DNA of 64,000 nt from Angiostrongylus vasorum (lineage: Eukaryota > Nematoda > Chromadorea > Rhabditida > Metastrongylidae). Shown piece by piece: positions 21,531 through 32,237 of this stretch. Below the pieces are notes generated by a model. It had not been told where the DNA came from, did not search any database, and saw only the letters and a program-made list of their open reading frames with translations. Within the stretch, counting starts at the first letter, position 1, and the number at the start of each line of letters is the position of its first letter. The stretch is taken from assembly GCA_018806985.1 (NCBI GenBank), contig JADANN010000443.1, forward strand, positions 1,851,001-1,915,000. Reading direction: 5' to 3'. A program made the position numbers and the translations under genes.

Positions 21531-22719
21531 TTTGAGTTACGCAAATGTTCTGTTCAAAAATTTCGTGATCGCAATGAGAACCTCAGAGATGACGAGAGTT
21601 GGGAAGGACCACTTTCATCGATGTTAACCATTTGGAGATACTAACCGAAGCACATCCACAGAAGCCAACTCGCTAGCTTTCAGAAGGACTGCCTGCATGT
21701 AAAACAACAATTTTGGAGCTTGTGATCCGAATTGTACTCTCAGAAAAGGTCAACATATAGGCGCCACATGGACGAAATGAAAATGAATGAGATCGATGTT
21801 GTCAAATCTTCTTCTCCACGATAAAAACCATCCGTTTTCTCGTCGAAGCTGAATTTGAGGAACAGTGGATTCCGGACGCCGATCAATGATGTTCTATGCA
21901 AAGGATAAAGCGCGAAGACTAATTTTGCACCAAAAGGAAGTTACTGCAACTTTTTAGTACGGTGGAGACGGACTTATTAGCCATTACTTCAATTCTGTAA
22001 AAACAGTTCCGATAGGAGATTGTTGACAGGAAATGCATCACAAACTGTATATACACATATGCGAGCGGCAGTGATCAATCGAAAGGGAACAATTCTGTTT
22101 TTGTGGCAACGGCCACGCTTCATCCGGTATTATCATTAAGCACCTCTCCATCCGCCCTTCACTCTTTTGAGCCCCGCGACGATCCGAGCTGGTATAACAT
22201 AGTTGAACAATATGAAATGCAACGACAAAGATATTAAGATATAGGAAAAACTCGGGCCTTAGGTGGGTCATATCTCAACATCCATGTGGTGGTATTTCAT
22301 ACGGCACGCAGCCGTGGAAATAATGAACAGTAAAGAAAAGTTTAAGAAATTGTTGAACAGCATTCCCAATTTGCCACGATAGCAAAAAATTTCCATGGGT
22401 TCGCTTCTTCATATCCATCTTCCGTTCGTGTGATATAAAAGCACATGCGGACACGGCGAGATTCGCTCTTAACTCGCATGCAGACACATGCACAGGTTCT
22501 TGACTTGAGCTAAAAACACGTAAGCTGTTTTGGTAAGTAGTTCCTCATTAAACGACATTTGAATCGATTTAGAGCACACTACACATTCTTTCCCATTTAC
22601 TTTTTTTTTAATCACGTTGTCGGTTTGTCTCCGCACTACTTTAAAAGTATAAACTGCTGCTTCCCCGAAAAGGTAGTATCTGTTGAAGTATGAACTCAAT
22701 CTTATGCTCATATACTGGT
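21531..22719. other. Unassigned sequence
   Basis: No secure feature. A minus-strand frame at 22,469-22,711 (NGKECVVCSKSIQMSF) is exon-like in composition but has no acceptor or partner exon. Confidence 0.3.
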
Positions 22720-22723
22720 TATA

Positions 22724-22890
22724 TTAGGCCGTTCGAAAATCAGTGGGGGATTTCTTGTCTCAGTTTTCTTGCATATGTCCTAGCAACAACTTTTTCTTTT
22801 CGAATGCTCAACCATTACATATTATTGCAAAGGTCGTTTTATGCACTTTTCCTCCGCACAATTGAATTATTTACTTACTTGATACTTGAA
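22724..22890 (+). mobile_element. Possible mariner 5' terminal region
   Basis: ATTAGGCCGTTCGAAAATCA resembles the TTAGG(T/C)NGTTCNAAAA start of mariner inverted repeats. The transposase relic of the same orientation begins about 800 bp downstream, with two SINE-like insertions between. The matching 3' terminal repeat was not found. Confidence 0.35.
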
Positions 22891-23130
22891 CCTCACTACC
22901 TCACTACCGTCCTCACTAGTTGTACGGACCCCAGCATAATCACCATTTTTCGGAGATTTGCTGGTAAGTCCACTATTGTTCCCTGGAATCCCAAGGACAG
23001 CCTGGCCAAAGTCTGCCCCAGGTCGCCACCACGACAGGCAGTCGCAGCCCTTGTTTATCAGAGGGAGATTTGCCACCATGCGACTTTGATACCAGGACGG
23101 TGGTGGATCCTGGTATTGGTTTGAACAATC
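22870..23130 (-). repeat. SINE-C copy
   Basis: Shares CAGAGGGAGATTTGCCACCATG, AGGACGGTGGTGGATCC-like and CCTGGCCAAAGTCTGCCCCA blocks with the 43.3-43.6 kb copy (opposite orientation), and with 6.4 and 35.0 kb. A 144-codon open frame crossing it is a by-product of the repeat. Confidence 0.65.
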
Positions 23131-23144
23131 GAATTAAGGGATAA

Positions 23145-23430
23145 GAAAGAACAAAGCTCTCGGCGTTGATCTCTCAATCAATTCCTGAGGGATGAACCGT
23201 CCATTCGACTTCACTAAGTATACTAAGTGATTGAATGTATATTTGGCCTATACATGACTGGCGGTGGCCTACCGATGTATTGAGCCAGTGCTGCTATCCT
23301 TCCAGATAAGTCTGGCACAAATTTGCCAACCGCGGAGGGATGGAGGGCTTGGCAGGCGCTGGGGCGCAGGGGATCGACCCCATGTGTATTGCAGGGCGCC
23401 TCCGACCACTGCGCTACACGCGCTCCCTCA
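23145..23430 (-). repeat. SINE-B copy, nearly full length
   Basis: Minus strand starts GAGCGCGTGTAGCGCAGTGG (box-A-like) and has GGGGTCGATCCCC (B-box-like). The body reaches CTTCACTAAGTATACTAAGT and the CTCGGCGTTGATC end. Inserted with SINE-C in the mariner relic. Confidence 0.75.
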
Positions 23431-23539
23431 CAATTAAATTATAGTATGAAATGTTGCAAACGTTGTTTTTGAAAAAATTTTAAAGGTTAGAATCTCACGC
23501 ACCAAACTAGCATTGTCGAAAAATCCACTTCCATGAGTT

Positions 23540-24790
23540 GAAACTCAAACGAAAGTGCTGCTCAAAGGGTTCAAGACATTACTGAGCTATGGGTGCAAGG
23601 AATTGTTTAACGCACTGCCTATGTGACGTTGCTTTGGAGAATTTCGTCGCAGAGAATCAAATTTTGAAGATGAGTGATCTCGCGGAAGCTGTTCTGCCAT
23701 TATCCACGATGAAATGAAAGAAAAGTTTTTAAACCAACCGTCATTTAACCTCGGTTGCAAAAATAATCAACATGTATTTAAATTGTTGAGCTTACAGGAG
23801 GTACACGAGGTTGACAAATAGATTTATTTCGGTTAACGTCTCGACGTCTTCGACTTCATCAGAGCCGATGATCCGTGTCGGCGATCCACAGTTGTTCGTG
23901 ATCTCGATGCGGCGTCTTCGTTGTCGTACCGAAGCGGGATCGTCTTCAATGAACACAACGAACAGCTGTGGACCACCGACTTAGATCAGCGGCTCTGATA
24001 AAGACGAAGGCGTCGAATCGCTAGCCGAAATAAACATATGTATCAACCTCGTCTAAACTCAACAATTTAAATACATGATGAAATGAAGGCTTCCGTGAAG
24101 AAAATGCAAGCACAGCTGTTTGCGAACTTCCAAAGGAACCGTTGTTAGTATCTCAAGTGTTCTGAGTCATTTGAAGAGGAATAGAAAGTCGAAGACGCTC
24201 GATAAACAAATATCGCACGAAGTGAACGACAATCTTAGAAACCGCCGTTTTGATGCTTGACGGAGCATCTTCTACGTAACCAGAATGACCCGTTTCTCGA
24301 CCGCATTGCAACGTGTGATGAGAAATGGATCCTATACGACAACCTGTTACGGTGAGCTCAGTGCACCTCGATGAGCTCTTTAACAGTTCCAACCAAAATA
24401 CCACCAAAAGCAGGTGACAATGAACGTTGGGTGGTTTACAGATAGATTAATCAATCAACGCCACCTGAATCCGAGTGAAACGATAACGAGGAGAAGCACG
24501 TCCAGGGAAGTCGAAGAAATGAACCATGAGCATCAATGGGAGAGCTCTAACTGGTCAGTCCTATCGTGTGCACTATTACTTCATTTTTATAGAAACATTT
24601 TCGCATTTGCACCAACGACGCTTCAGAAGTTGAACAAGCTGGGCTACGAAGCCCTCCGTCATTCATCATACTTTGCATTCTCTCGTTCCTGAACCATCAT
24701 TTTTTCGAGCATCTCCACAAGTTTCCGCAACAGAAATGCTTCAGAAGCTAAGCTAACGCCTAAACTACCGTCAACGAAGTCTAAAATTTG
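23540..24790 (+). mobile_element. Mariner-family transposase relic, split by a foldback insert
   Basis: N-terminal remnants (ESAAQRVQDITELW; SNFEDE) lie before the insert at 23,719-24,076. After it come NDPFLDRIATCDEKWILYDN (24,265-24,330), carrying the first catalytic Asp region of mariner transposases, then a SETIT-like remnant near 24,475 and KLNKLGYEALRHSSY near 24,630-24,670. Stops and frameshifts are frequent. The DNARPH block with the second Asp is not recognisable. Inactive. Confidence 0.7.
23719..24076. mobile_element. Foldback hammerhead element with 11-bp target duplication
   Basis: A 358-bp insert flanked by perfect direct repeats GATGAAATGAA (23,708-23,718 and 24,077-24,087). 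The two halves are inverted: each carries a family-1 hammerhead motif (23,829-23,868 minus; 23,989-24,029 plus) next to TAAACAT/ATTTATTT and CTCAACAATTTAAAT blocks. Both cores have point changes (GAGAC on minus; CUGAUAA and GAAUC on plus). The duplication shows it moved in one piece into the mariner relic. Confidence 0.7.
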
Positions 24791-24799
24791 GTGCATCCG

Positions 24800-26480
24800 A
24801 TATAAGTTAACATGTATTTCGTTGGGAAAAAATGTGTAGATCCTGTATCACCTGCATCACCTGTAGACCTATTGATCGTCGAGTGACTCGAGCGGGCGCC
24901 AGTAAACCTTCCAATTTTCTCTGTCGGGTGCAAGAGTAGCCCAGTTGCTTTTTGCTCGCTCTTGGGACTCGTTGAGCATCAAATCTTTCTTCTAGGCTTT
25001 TGGTGAAGAACTCTGGCCATCGGTCGGTGGTCTTCCTGCAGTGCGTTGGACATCCCAAGGAAACCAGTCACTAACGGCTCTTCTCCATCGATTGTCATTC
25101 ATACGCACTACGTGTCCGGCCCACTTTGTCTTCGACTTTTTTGGCGTACAGAACGGCATCTTTGATTTCTAATCGTTGACGCAGGTGGGAGCTTCGGATC
25201 CCTTCCCTTGCTTGTGTTAAATGCATAATCCTAGCATCACCGTTTCGACTGCGCGTTCAATAACGCTGAGGGGTCTTTCTTCCCGCTGTCGCTGCGGCCA
25301 GGTTTCTGACGCATACGTTAAAGCAGGAAGTACCGATGAGTCAAAAAGATGGACACGGAGTCAGACGTTTTTCGTCCTCTTAACTACATCCTCGACTCTC
25401 TTGAAAGCTCCCCAAGCCGCTCGTTTCCTTCTGCTCAACTCTGGAGTTAAGTCGTTCATCACATTGATTTCCCGACCTAGATAGAGGTAACTAAAGCATT
25501 CGGAGATATAGTTTTCATTGAACATGAATGGTGCATACGAAACCAATCCGTTCCTCATGAACACCGCTTTGTGAGATTTAGTCGAAGACCAATCTTTTCA
25601 CAGGCCTTATCGAAGTCGGCAAGCATGCGCTCCGCTCGGCTGATGTTTGATGTTATAAGGACGATGTGATCAGCAAAGCGAAGATGGTGTAATTGCAGAA
25701 CATCGATTTTCACTCCCATGTTCTCCCATTTCAGTGTTCGCATGTTTTGGCGGGATCGTATCGCCTTGCCTAGCCTCACTTTTGACGTCGATGTTAATAT
25801 CGTTGTAAAATGGTGATATCTTGGTTGTGAAATTTTTGTACAACTCACGAAGAATCTATGTGTACTGAGTAGGGACAGCCTGACTATGAAGAGCTTCCAT
25901 GACTGCTTCTATCTGAAATCAGTCAAAGGCCTTCTTCAAATCGATAAAAGTGAGGCTGAGCGGTCTTTTGTGCTCTCGCGATGCTTCAATGAGCCTTGTT
26001 ATCGTGTGGATGTGGTCCATCGTATTAAATCCTTTTCGAAACCCTGCTTGCTCACATGGCTGTCCTTCGCCCAGTGTTCTGTCAATCCTGTTTAGGATGA
26101 CTCGAGTGAAAAGTTTGTAGACGACAGACAGCAGGCAGATTGGGCGATAGTTGCCGATATCGTGGAGGTCACCCTTCTTGAACAATAACACGGTCTTGTT
26201 GGTCTTACACTGAGGATGGACCTTGCATTCAGAAGGTAACAAGTGAAGAGCTGAGCCAGTGTGTTTACGAGGACTGGCGATGGTTCTTCATGTGTTCAGA
26301 TCTTATCCTGTCCGGACTTGGTGTCGTTCATTTTTTTCACCGACCAAATAGCATGTCGGAATTCGGAAGAGAGAACCGGTCATACGACATATCCATCCTC
26401 TTCTATTTCATATGAGGGAAGGTGGACGCGGCTTTTGAAGAGATCTGAGCAGTATTCGTGAATGATTTTCAACCCCATTG
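24800..26480 (-). mobile_element. RTE-clade retrotransposon, reverse transcriptase part (inactive)
   Basis: Minus-strand frames in order from high coordinates: SVKK..SGQDKI and LLNARSI near 26,230-26,330; KTVLLFKKGDLHDIGNYRPI near 26,130-26,190; FRKGFNTMDHIHTITRLIEA near 25,985-26,045; motif A LTFIDLKKAFD near 25,920-25,955; motif C LRFADHIVLI near 25,655-25,690; SECFSYLYLGREINVMNDL near 25,450-25,505; and the C-terminal KTTDRWPEFFTKSLEERFDA block near 25,000. Motif C has His in place of the second catalytic Asp. Frameshifts occur between blocks. No endonuclease part remains. Confidence 0.85.
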
Positions 26481-26559
26481 TTCACTGCACTATGGTGTAA
26501 TTTATAGTTTCCATAGAACGATTTTCGTTAAACGCTTAAACATTAGCGTTAGGGAAGAA

Positions 26560-26900
26560 TCCTGTTGAGAAAAGAAGAGGAGATGAAAACAGAAATGCCT
26601 TGCTATTAAGAATGATCTCACAGAATATCTTAGACTGATATTTTAACGTGATAGAGGCACATTACCCACGGAAGTAAACTCTCAGTGGTCGCTCTCCACC
26701 TATAAGTAAGGAGAACAAGTGCGAGACTCGTGAAAATGATGATTATGTGGAGCTGTTTTGCTTCCAATGTGATTGAAATTGAGGTTTCGTGGTCTTTCTG
26801 TCAAGGTTTCTTTAGGTATTTGAATGACCTGATTGCGATCAACTCAACCTTTCCAAGCTCTTAAAAAAGAGAAACTACTGAGATGTCAGCTACTAGGAAT
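26560..26900 (+). mobile_element. Penelope-like element 3' end (decayed)
   Basis: GIY-YIG tail remnant with ECLAIKNDLTEYLRLIF and a stop near 26,650, then the 3' tail and a badly decayed hammerhead at 26,855-26,892. It is followed by a SINE-A copy and a second PLE end (27,270-27,460), suggesting nested insertion. Confidence 0.5.
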
Positions 26901-26984
26901 AAATAGTGCAATTACAATCACAGCGATAATGAGCTATTTGCAAAACTTGGACCTCGGGCTAGATCGAACCACGATTTCCCTTTC

Positions 26985-27235
26985 CGGAGGCTCGATGCCG
27001 ATGTGGGCTCACCAGATCAATCATGTTGGCGTATGATTGCTGATAGCACTGGTAGATAGAAAACTAGCTGAGAGAAACGCAGAGCAAGGGCCTTCGTGGC
27101 GCAGTGTGTAATGCGCGAGCCCCGGCAAATCGTGATTCGACCTGGGTAGGGGCCCAAGTTTTCGAATATCTCAGCATCGTTGTGGAACACCCTGACGTGA
27201 AAATTGTAGTAGACAGTAAATAAAAAAAGTAAACG
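26985..27235 (+). repeat. SINE-A copy, simple (non-palindromic) form
   Basis: Head region CTCACCAGATCAATCATGTT and GATTGCTGATAGCACTGG, then a tRNA-like part: CGTGGCGCAGTGTGTAATGC (box A) and GTGATTCGACCTGGG (box B). It is followed by the shared body TTTTCGAATATCTCAGCATC and a tail ending GACAGTAAATAAAAAAAG. This copy shows best how the unit is built: leader, tRNA-like head, body, A-rich end. Confidence 0.7.
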
Positions 27236-27269
27236 ATGTAATAACAACTTTTTGTCTGCTTATCAAGAA

Positions 27270-27460
27270 GGCTGTCGAGATCTTGGTTTTTTACAGGGAT
27301 CCCAAGAAGGCGAAGTGGCCGAAACGCCGGTTATCGAATCACACCAACAACAAAAGCAAGAACAGGAACAGCAGGTACGTAACTCACGTCTGCTCAACAA
27401 GGGCGATTCTTAAAAAATTACGTATATTGATTACTATTAGGTTTATAAAGCCGGTCTTTT
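27270..27460 (+). mobile_element. Penelope-like element terminal region
   Basis: Parallels the end of the 15.0-kb copy: decayed hammerhead (27,297-27,334; GAAAC kept, CUGANGA lost), AACAACAAAAGCAAGAACA, TCTGCTCAACAAGGGCG and AAAGCCGGTCTTTTAAGTTA. No coding sequence. Confidence 0.5.
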
Positions 27461-27679
27461 AAGTTAATTTCAAATAGTTCCTTTGTTTTCTATGTGGATT
27501 TGACATGTATTGTGTTTCTACGCTCTTTTCTGAAGTGTTTTCGTTTTTTTATGTTAGGTGATAATACTTGGTTATCATTCAGTCGTAACACTGCAGCTCT
27601 TTGGTATTTGGTCTCGAAATGATAGTAATAGTAAAAACAAAAACTAGCCGAAATATCAGCAAAACTCAGAAATTCATTT

Positions 27680-30005
27680 GTGCCTCAAACCCGCGATTAT
27701 CCCATACTGGTGGCTCATGTGCTATCCACCACACCAATCCAGGCATTTGCTTTGTTTTTCTCAGCCAGTATTCTCAGAACCCGAGTCGGACTTCTAAGAT
27801 TGAAGAGATTTGGATCAATAAAGGCACACACTGTTATAGAAGTCAAGGCGTTCTACATGCACTTCTGCTGAGAAGACCACAAATTTTTTAAGGATGTCAT
27901 AGAAGATTTCAACGCCAAGATTGGACCCAGGAAACGTCTGAAGAGCATCACATTGAGACCCACGAATTAGAATATAACAAGCAGGGTGAGCGGTTGTCCG
28001 AATTTATCACGACGGCCAAATCCATTCATGGTAACCTGCAATTCTAGAAGTCATACTATCAACGTTGGAGGTGGGGTCTCTCAATGTAGAGTACTATAGC
28101 CAAATAGACCACCGCACGGTCAGACCATCGCCTGTTTCGCATATTTGTACTTCGAAATAACTGATAGTTTTAAATCATCTGCCTTCGTCACCCTGGCGCA
28201 TTCGTAATGCAATTTTCGGTATTGGTTTTTAAATTCCCTTTCAGCAGATAAGCTATAAGGGCAAGTGTCTTTACAATATAACTTCAACGATGGTGAGATT
28301 TTTGCAAAACTCCGGACGGCAGGTGTCTGCGGTGGGGGAACGAACGCCTTATTGTACTATCTAGGGGCTAACGCGTTCATCACGACACCATGCGTGTCCT
28401 TCGTTTCGCCTGTCTTTCAGCTAGTTCTATCGATCAGTGGGCAAATAAAGGGTAATAGCGCGTTCCTCCCCCACCCCAGACAGCTGCGGTCCGGAGTTTT
28501 GCAAATATCTCAACAACGTTGTGGTTGTATTTTTGCTTAGTACCCTGCCGTAAAAAATTGTAGTGGAAAATAAAAAGCAAAACATTGTGATTTCAGTCAA
28601 TATCTTCACGTTAATGCTATGAAAGCTGAGAGTTCGAAAGTCACATAGGGACATCCGTCTGCTGAAACACTCCAGCTGACACCAGCGTGGAATCGCACGT
28701 CGCAAAACCTAAAGACAACTCCCATCCCACGTCCGAACTTGCAGAAGAATGCGGAAGGTCGTGGAAGATATTAAAGAAAGAGAGTAATAGTTACAGCCCA
28801 AGCTACAATAACTAGGAAAAATGTAAGCAAAGCCCGCCGAAAATTCGACAATTACAAGACCAAGATGGCTGCACTCCGACTCCCAGACGGAACAGTTACA
28901 GGGTCCAGAAAAAGCAGTAGAGAAAACCATTCACGAGTACTACTCGGATCTGTTCGACAGCCACGTCCACCTCCCGTCATATGAAATAAAGGAGGATGGT
29001 TATGTTGTACCACCGGTTCATCCTTCCGAAATCCGACATGCTATTTCGTCGGTAAGCAATTTAACAGCATCAGGTCTGGGCAGAATAAGATCTGAACACC
29101 TGATGAACCCTCCTCCAGTTCTCGAAAGCACACTGGCTCGACCTTCACACGTTGCCTGCCTGAATGCAAGGTGGAAGACCAGCAACGCCGCGCTGTTGTT
29201 CAAGAAGGCTGATTTCCACGACATCGGTAACTATCGCCCAACCTGTTTGTAGTGTATCGTCTAGACACTTTCCACTCAAGTCATCCACAACGGGATTGAC
29301 ATGACACTGGACGAAGGGCAGCCATGTAAGCAAGCAGGGTTTCGAAAAGGATTTAGTGCGATGGACCACATCCACACAATTAAGACTTATTGAAGTGTGT
29401 GAGAGTACAAGAGTCCGCTGTGTCTCACTATCATCGATTTAGGGAAAGCTTTTTACTCAGTTGAGATAGAAGCAGTCACGAAAGACGTGGAAAGCACTGG
29501 AGGTGCCTACTCGATATATAAAGATTCTTCGTGAACTGTATAGTAATTTCACAACCAAGATATCACCATTCTACAACGATATTAACATCGACTTCAAAAA
29601 AGTGGTTAGGCAAGCGATACCATCTCGCCAAAATTACTCGACAGATCCAAAGCTTCGATCTCCGTCAATGGTCAAAATCAGAGACTCCGTTCTACACCCC
29701 AAACAGTCGAAGATATGGGCCGGACACGTAATACGTATGAACGACAACCTATGGACAAGAGCCGTTAGCCATTGGATTCTTCGGGACGTCAAACGCACTG
29801 AAACAGTACCACCGACACGATGGTCAGACTTCTTCACGGAAACCCAGGAAGAAGAAATGTTGCTAAACGAATTTGTAGGGCGAGTGTAACCCACTGAGCT
29901 ACTCTTCCACCGGACAGGAGAAATGACAGACTTAATGGCACCTCTTCGAGTTATTCGCCGGCTAACGGCACGGCACGACAAGTGAAACAGGTGAATGGGA
30001 TGTTG
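27680..30005 (+). mobile_element. RTE-clade retrotransposon, endonuclease and RT, interrupted and internally deleted
   Basis: Endonuclease remnants from about 27,770 (RTRVGLLRLKRFGSI; IEDFNAKIGPRKR near 27,905-27,945). A palindromic SINE-A copy at 28,245-28,600 splits it. The linker resumes at about 28,600, then FRKGFSAMDHIHTI near 29,340-29,385 and motif A (IDLGKAFYS) near 29,435. A deletion near 29,640 joins the region before motif B to the C-terminal domain (WAGHVIRMNDNLWTRAVSHW; TRWSDFFTETQEE), so motif C is missing. Cannot be autonomous. Confidence 0.8.
28245..28600. repeat. SINE-A palindromic copy inside an RTE element
   Basis: Left arm ATTTTTGCAAAACTCCGGAC (28,29x) and right arm GTCCGGAGTTTTGCAAATAT-type (28,49x) are inverted. 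Shared blocks GCTAACGCGTTCATCACGAC and CTTCGTTTCGCCTGTC lie in the left half; the right half is partly deleted. The tail CCCTGCCGTAAAAAATTGTA ends at about 28,580. Confidence 0.7.
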
Positions 30006-30169
30006 TTTTGAAGCTCATTGAATAAAGGTGCATGATATGAGTAGCGAAGAACGGACAGGAAGCAGCATGATCTTGACAAATGTGCCGCATAATATGCTTT
30101 ATTGTTTTGCCACTAAATAAAATGTTGCACTACCAGGCAATTCTCCCCATCGATAGTTACTTAGTGACA

Positions 30170-30275
30170 GTTTGATACGACTTCGTTTCAGAATGATAAG
30201 GTCGATAGTTTCTTCGATATTTAGCTTTCTATTCACGAGCACAAGCTTCTAGTAATGCGGGTTGCCGATTGTTCA
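30170..30275. repeat. Direct repeat, left copy, flanking an RTE fragment
   Basis: Starts TTTGATACGACTTCGT and ends TCTAGTAATGCGGGTTGCC. A copy about 90 percent identical by eye lies at 31,048-31,135. See the RTE fragment between them. Confidence 0.7.
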
Positions 30276-30283
30276 AAGCAAAC

Positions 30284-31045
30284 TACTTGGAATTAGGGAG
30301 GTTTTACAGAAAAGACCATACATCTTCAAGGTCGTCATTGGAGATTTTAACGCTGCTATTGGACCCAGAAGGACATCTGAAGAGCGTTATCTCGGGATCC
30401 ACAGATTGGAGTAGAACGAACAGGATGAGCGGCTGTGTTAGTTTATCATGATGACCAAGAGCACTTATGGCTACTCGCAATTCCAGAAGCCCCACCCTCA
30501 ACGCTGGACTTGGGATTTCTTCAGTGAAGAGTACTATAAAGAAGTAGCCCACATCACAATAAATCGAAGGTTTTGAGTACCCCATGTTAGTGTTGCTCCA
30601 AAATGTTAAATGGGAATAGATCGTCACCTTCTTCGTACAAGATTTTATTTGCCAAGCAAAGCAGAGAAAGCCATTAATTTCAAACGCGACACCTCGGAAG
30701 TTACCATAAACAGATTTATTCAGTTCATTAGTTGGCTGTTAAGAAAATGCCGTTAATGATAACACCGACGACCGGCGCATTCAACATCTCCATGCTAACG
30801 CTATGAAAGCAGAGTGTTCGAAAGTCACCAAAAGAGATCTTTCTCCAGAAACACCCGAGATGATACACCAGCTTGAAATTGCACGAGCTACAGACAGAAA
30901 TACAACTCAGGTCCGAGCTTGCAAAACAATGCAGGCAGACGACAAAAGAAGATCTCAAATAGAAAAAGTAGTAATTATGCCGAGCCTGAAGCGTCTGGGA
31001 AAATCGTTCGTAAAGCCCATCGAAACTTCGCCAAACACAAATTTG
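30284..31045 (+). mobile_element. RTE-clade fragment: endonuclease C-terminus and linker
   Basis: FYRKDHT and IGDFNAAIGP-like blocks near 30,310-30,370 (after frame correction), HRLE, FQKPHPQRWTWDF near 30,480-30,520, HITINRRF near 30,550-30,575 and the linker up to VRKAHRNFAKHK near 31,010-31,045, where homology stops abruptly. No RT. Confidence 0.75.
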
Positions 31046-31047
31046 AT

Positions 31048-31135
31048 ACGACTTCGTCCCAGATTGATAAGGTCGATAGCTTCGATATTTCGCTTTCTGT
31101 TCACCAGCACAAGCATCTAGTAATGCGCGTTGCCA
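31048..31135. repeat. Direct repeat, right copy
   Basis: Pairs with 30,170-30,275: TTTGATACGACTTCGTCCCA through CACAAGCATCTAGTAATGCG. One three-base gap and several substitutions separate the two. Confidence 0.7.
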
Positions 31136-31744
31136 AATTTTAACGGAAACAACGCTTTCATGCTAACAAAAACGCATAGTGTGTCGTTCTCTCAAAAATA
31201 AGACATGTCGTTTTTTTTCTGAGATAGAAGCAAAGCACATCGCAAGGTTGGTTATCAGTAAGGCATTTGGTCTAGAAATTGATTAACATTTAAGTTGCAG
31301 AAAACTATGTGTATGTGGTGTGATATGTAAGAACACCAATGGATTCATCTGAAATCACCTTAAAGGAGTACAAAGGTAGCACGATGTCCACCGGAGTAGT
31401 TTCTCCATTCATCACCTATTAAACCGTACTCGATATGCCTGGTAGGTAATTATCATGTTATCAATTGAATGTTTGTTTTGATAATTTTGTCTGATAAGAA
31501 CCTCACTTTTTCTGTCTCACTTTCACACATCCAACGACGTGGAAAGGTGAGTAAGCTGAGTCACTGATTATCCCCTAAGCACTTTTCTGTTTCCCTATTT
31601 TACAGTGGAATAAAATAACATAAGCCTGACTGCTGAATTATTTATATGGGCCCGGCGGTCGCCATTATATCACTACTAGATGACTAGAATTCCTTATGTC
31701 ATGTCTCCAAAATGGATATCTTATGTCCATCTTTGTACTATTAA
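31136..31744. other. Unassigned sequence
   Basis: AT-rich DNA without recognised gene or repeat. Confidence 0.3.
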
Positions 31745-31880
31745 ACAAGAATGTGTGTAGCGCCGTAGTTAGAGGTGCTCTGGAATACACGCATTCGTCT
31801 CGTGTTCCGGGTTCACTAAGACCTCCAGACCGCAGTTTGGTACACCAGACTAGTCTGCAAACATACCAGAACTTAACTGA
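31745..31880 (+). repeat. SINE-B fragment, forward orientation
   Basis: tRNA-like head GTGTGTAGCGCCGTAGTTAG, GTTCCGGGTTCACTAAGACC in place of the B-box region, then TTTGGTACACCAGACTAGTC. Only the head half is present. Confidence 0.55.
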
Positions 31881-32237
31881 TGTGTTATAAGCCACAAAAA
31901 GTCATTGTACTCTTCATATATGCATTGGACCGCTTCTAACGATGCATGATGAAGTCTGATGTAGGGCTTTATTCCCTATCCTTTATGCTATTATAAACGA
32001 CCTTGCCTTGTAGTGAAATCATGGAGTAACTAAAGAAGCTTCTTTTTTTTCATCTTTTGTCTAACTTAGTACAGTGACATTTGAGTTATAATGAGTGGAA
32101 ATCAATCGATAAGTGTGCTTCCTACGTTTACTCAAACACCAAGTTCTGAACACATCGAATTAAAAAAAATAACATTAAGTAATTAAGCAAAACCGAACAA
32201 ACGGAAGACTATCAGGCGAAACTTGGGTTTGTTTCAG

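Noticed and set aside
22690..23124. 144-codon open frame, one of the longest in the window
   Set aside because: It crosses a mariner-like terminal region and a SINE-C repeat. Part of it recurs at 43.4-43.6 kb purely because the repeat recurs.
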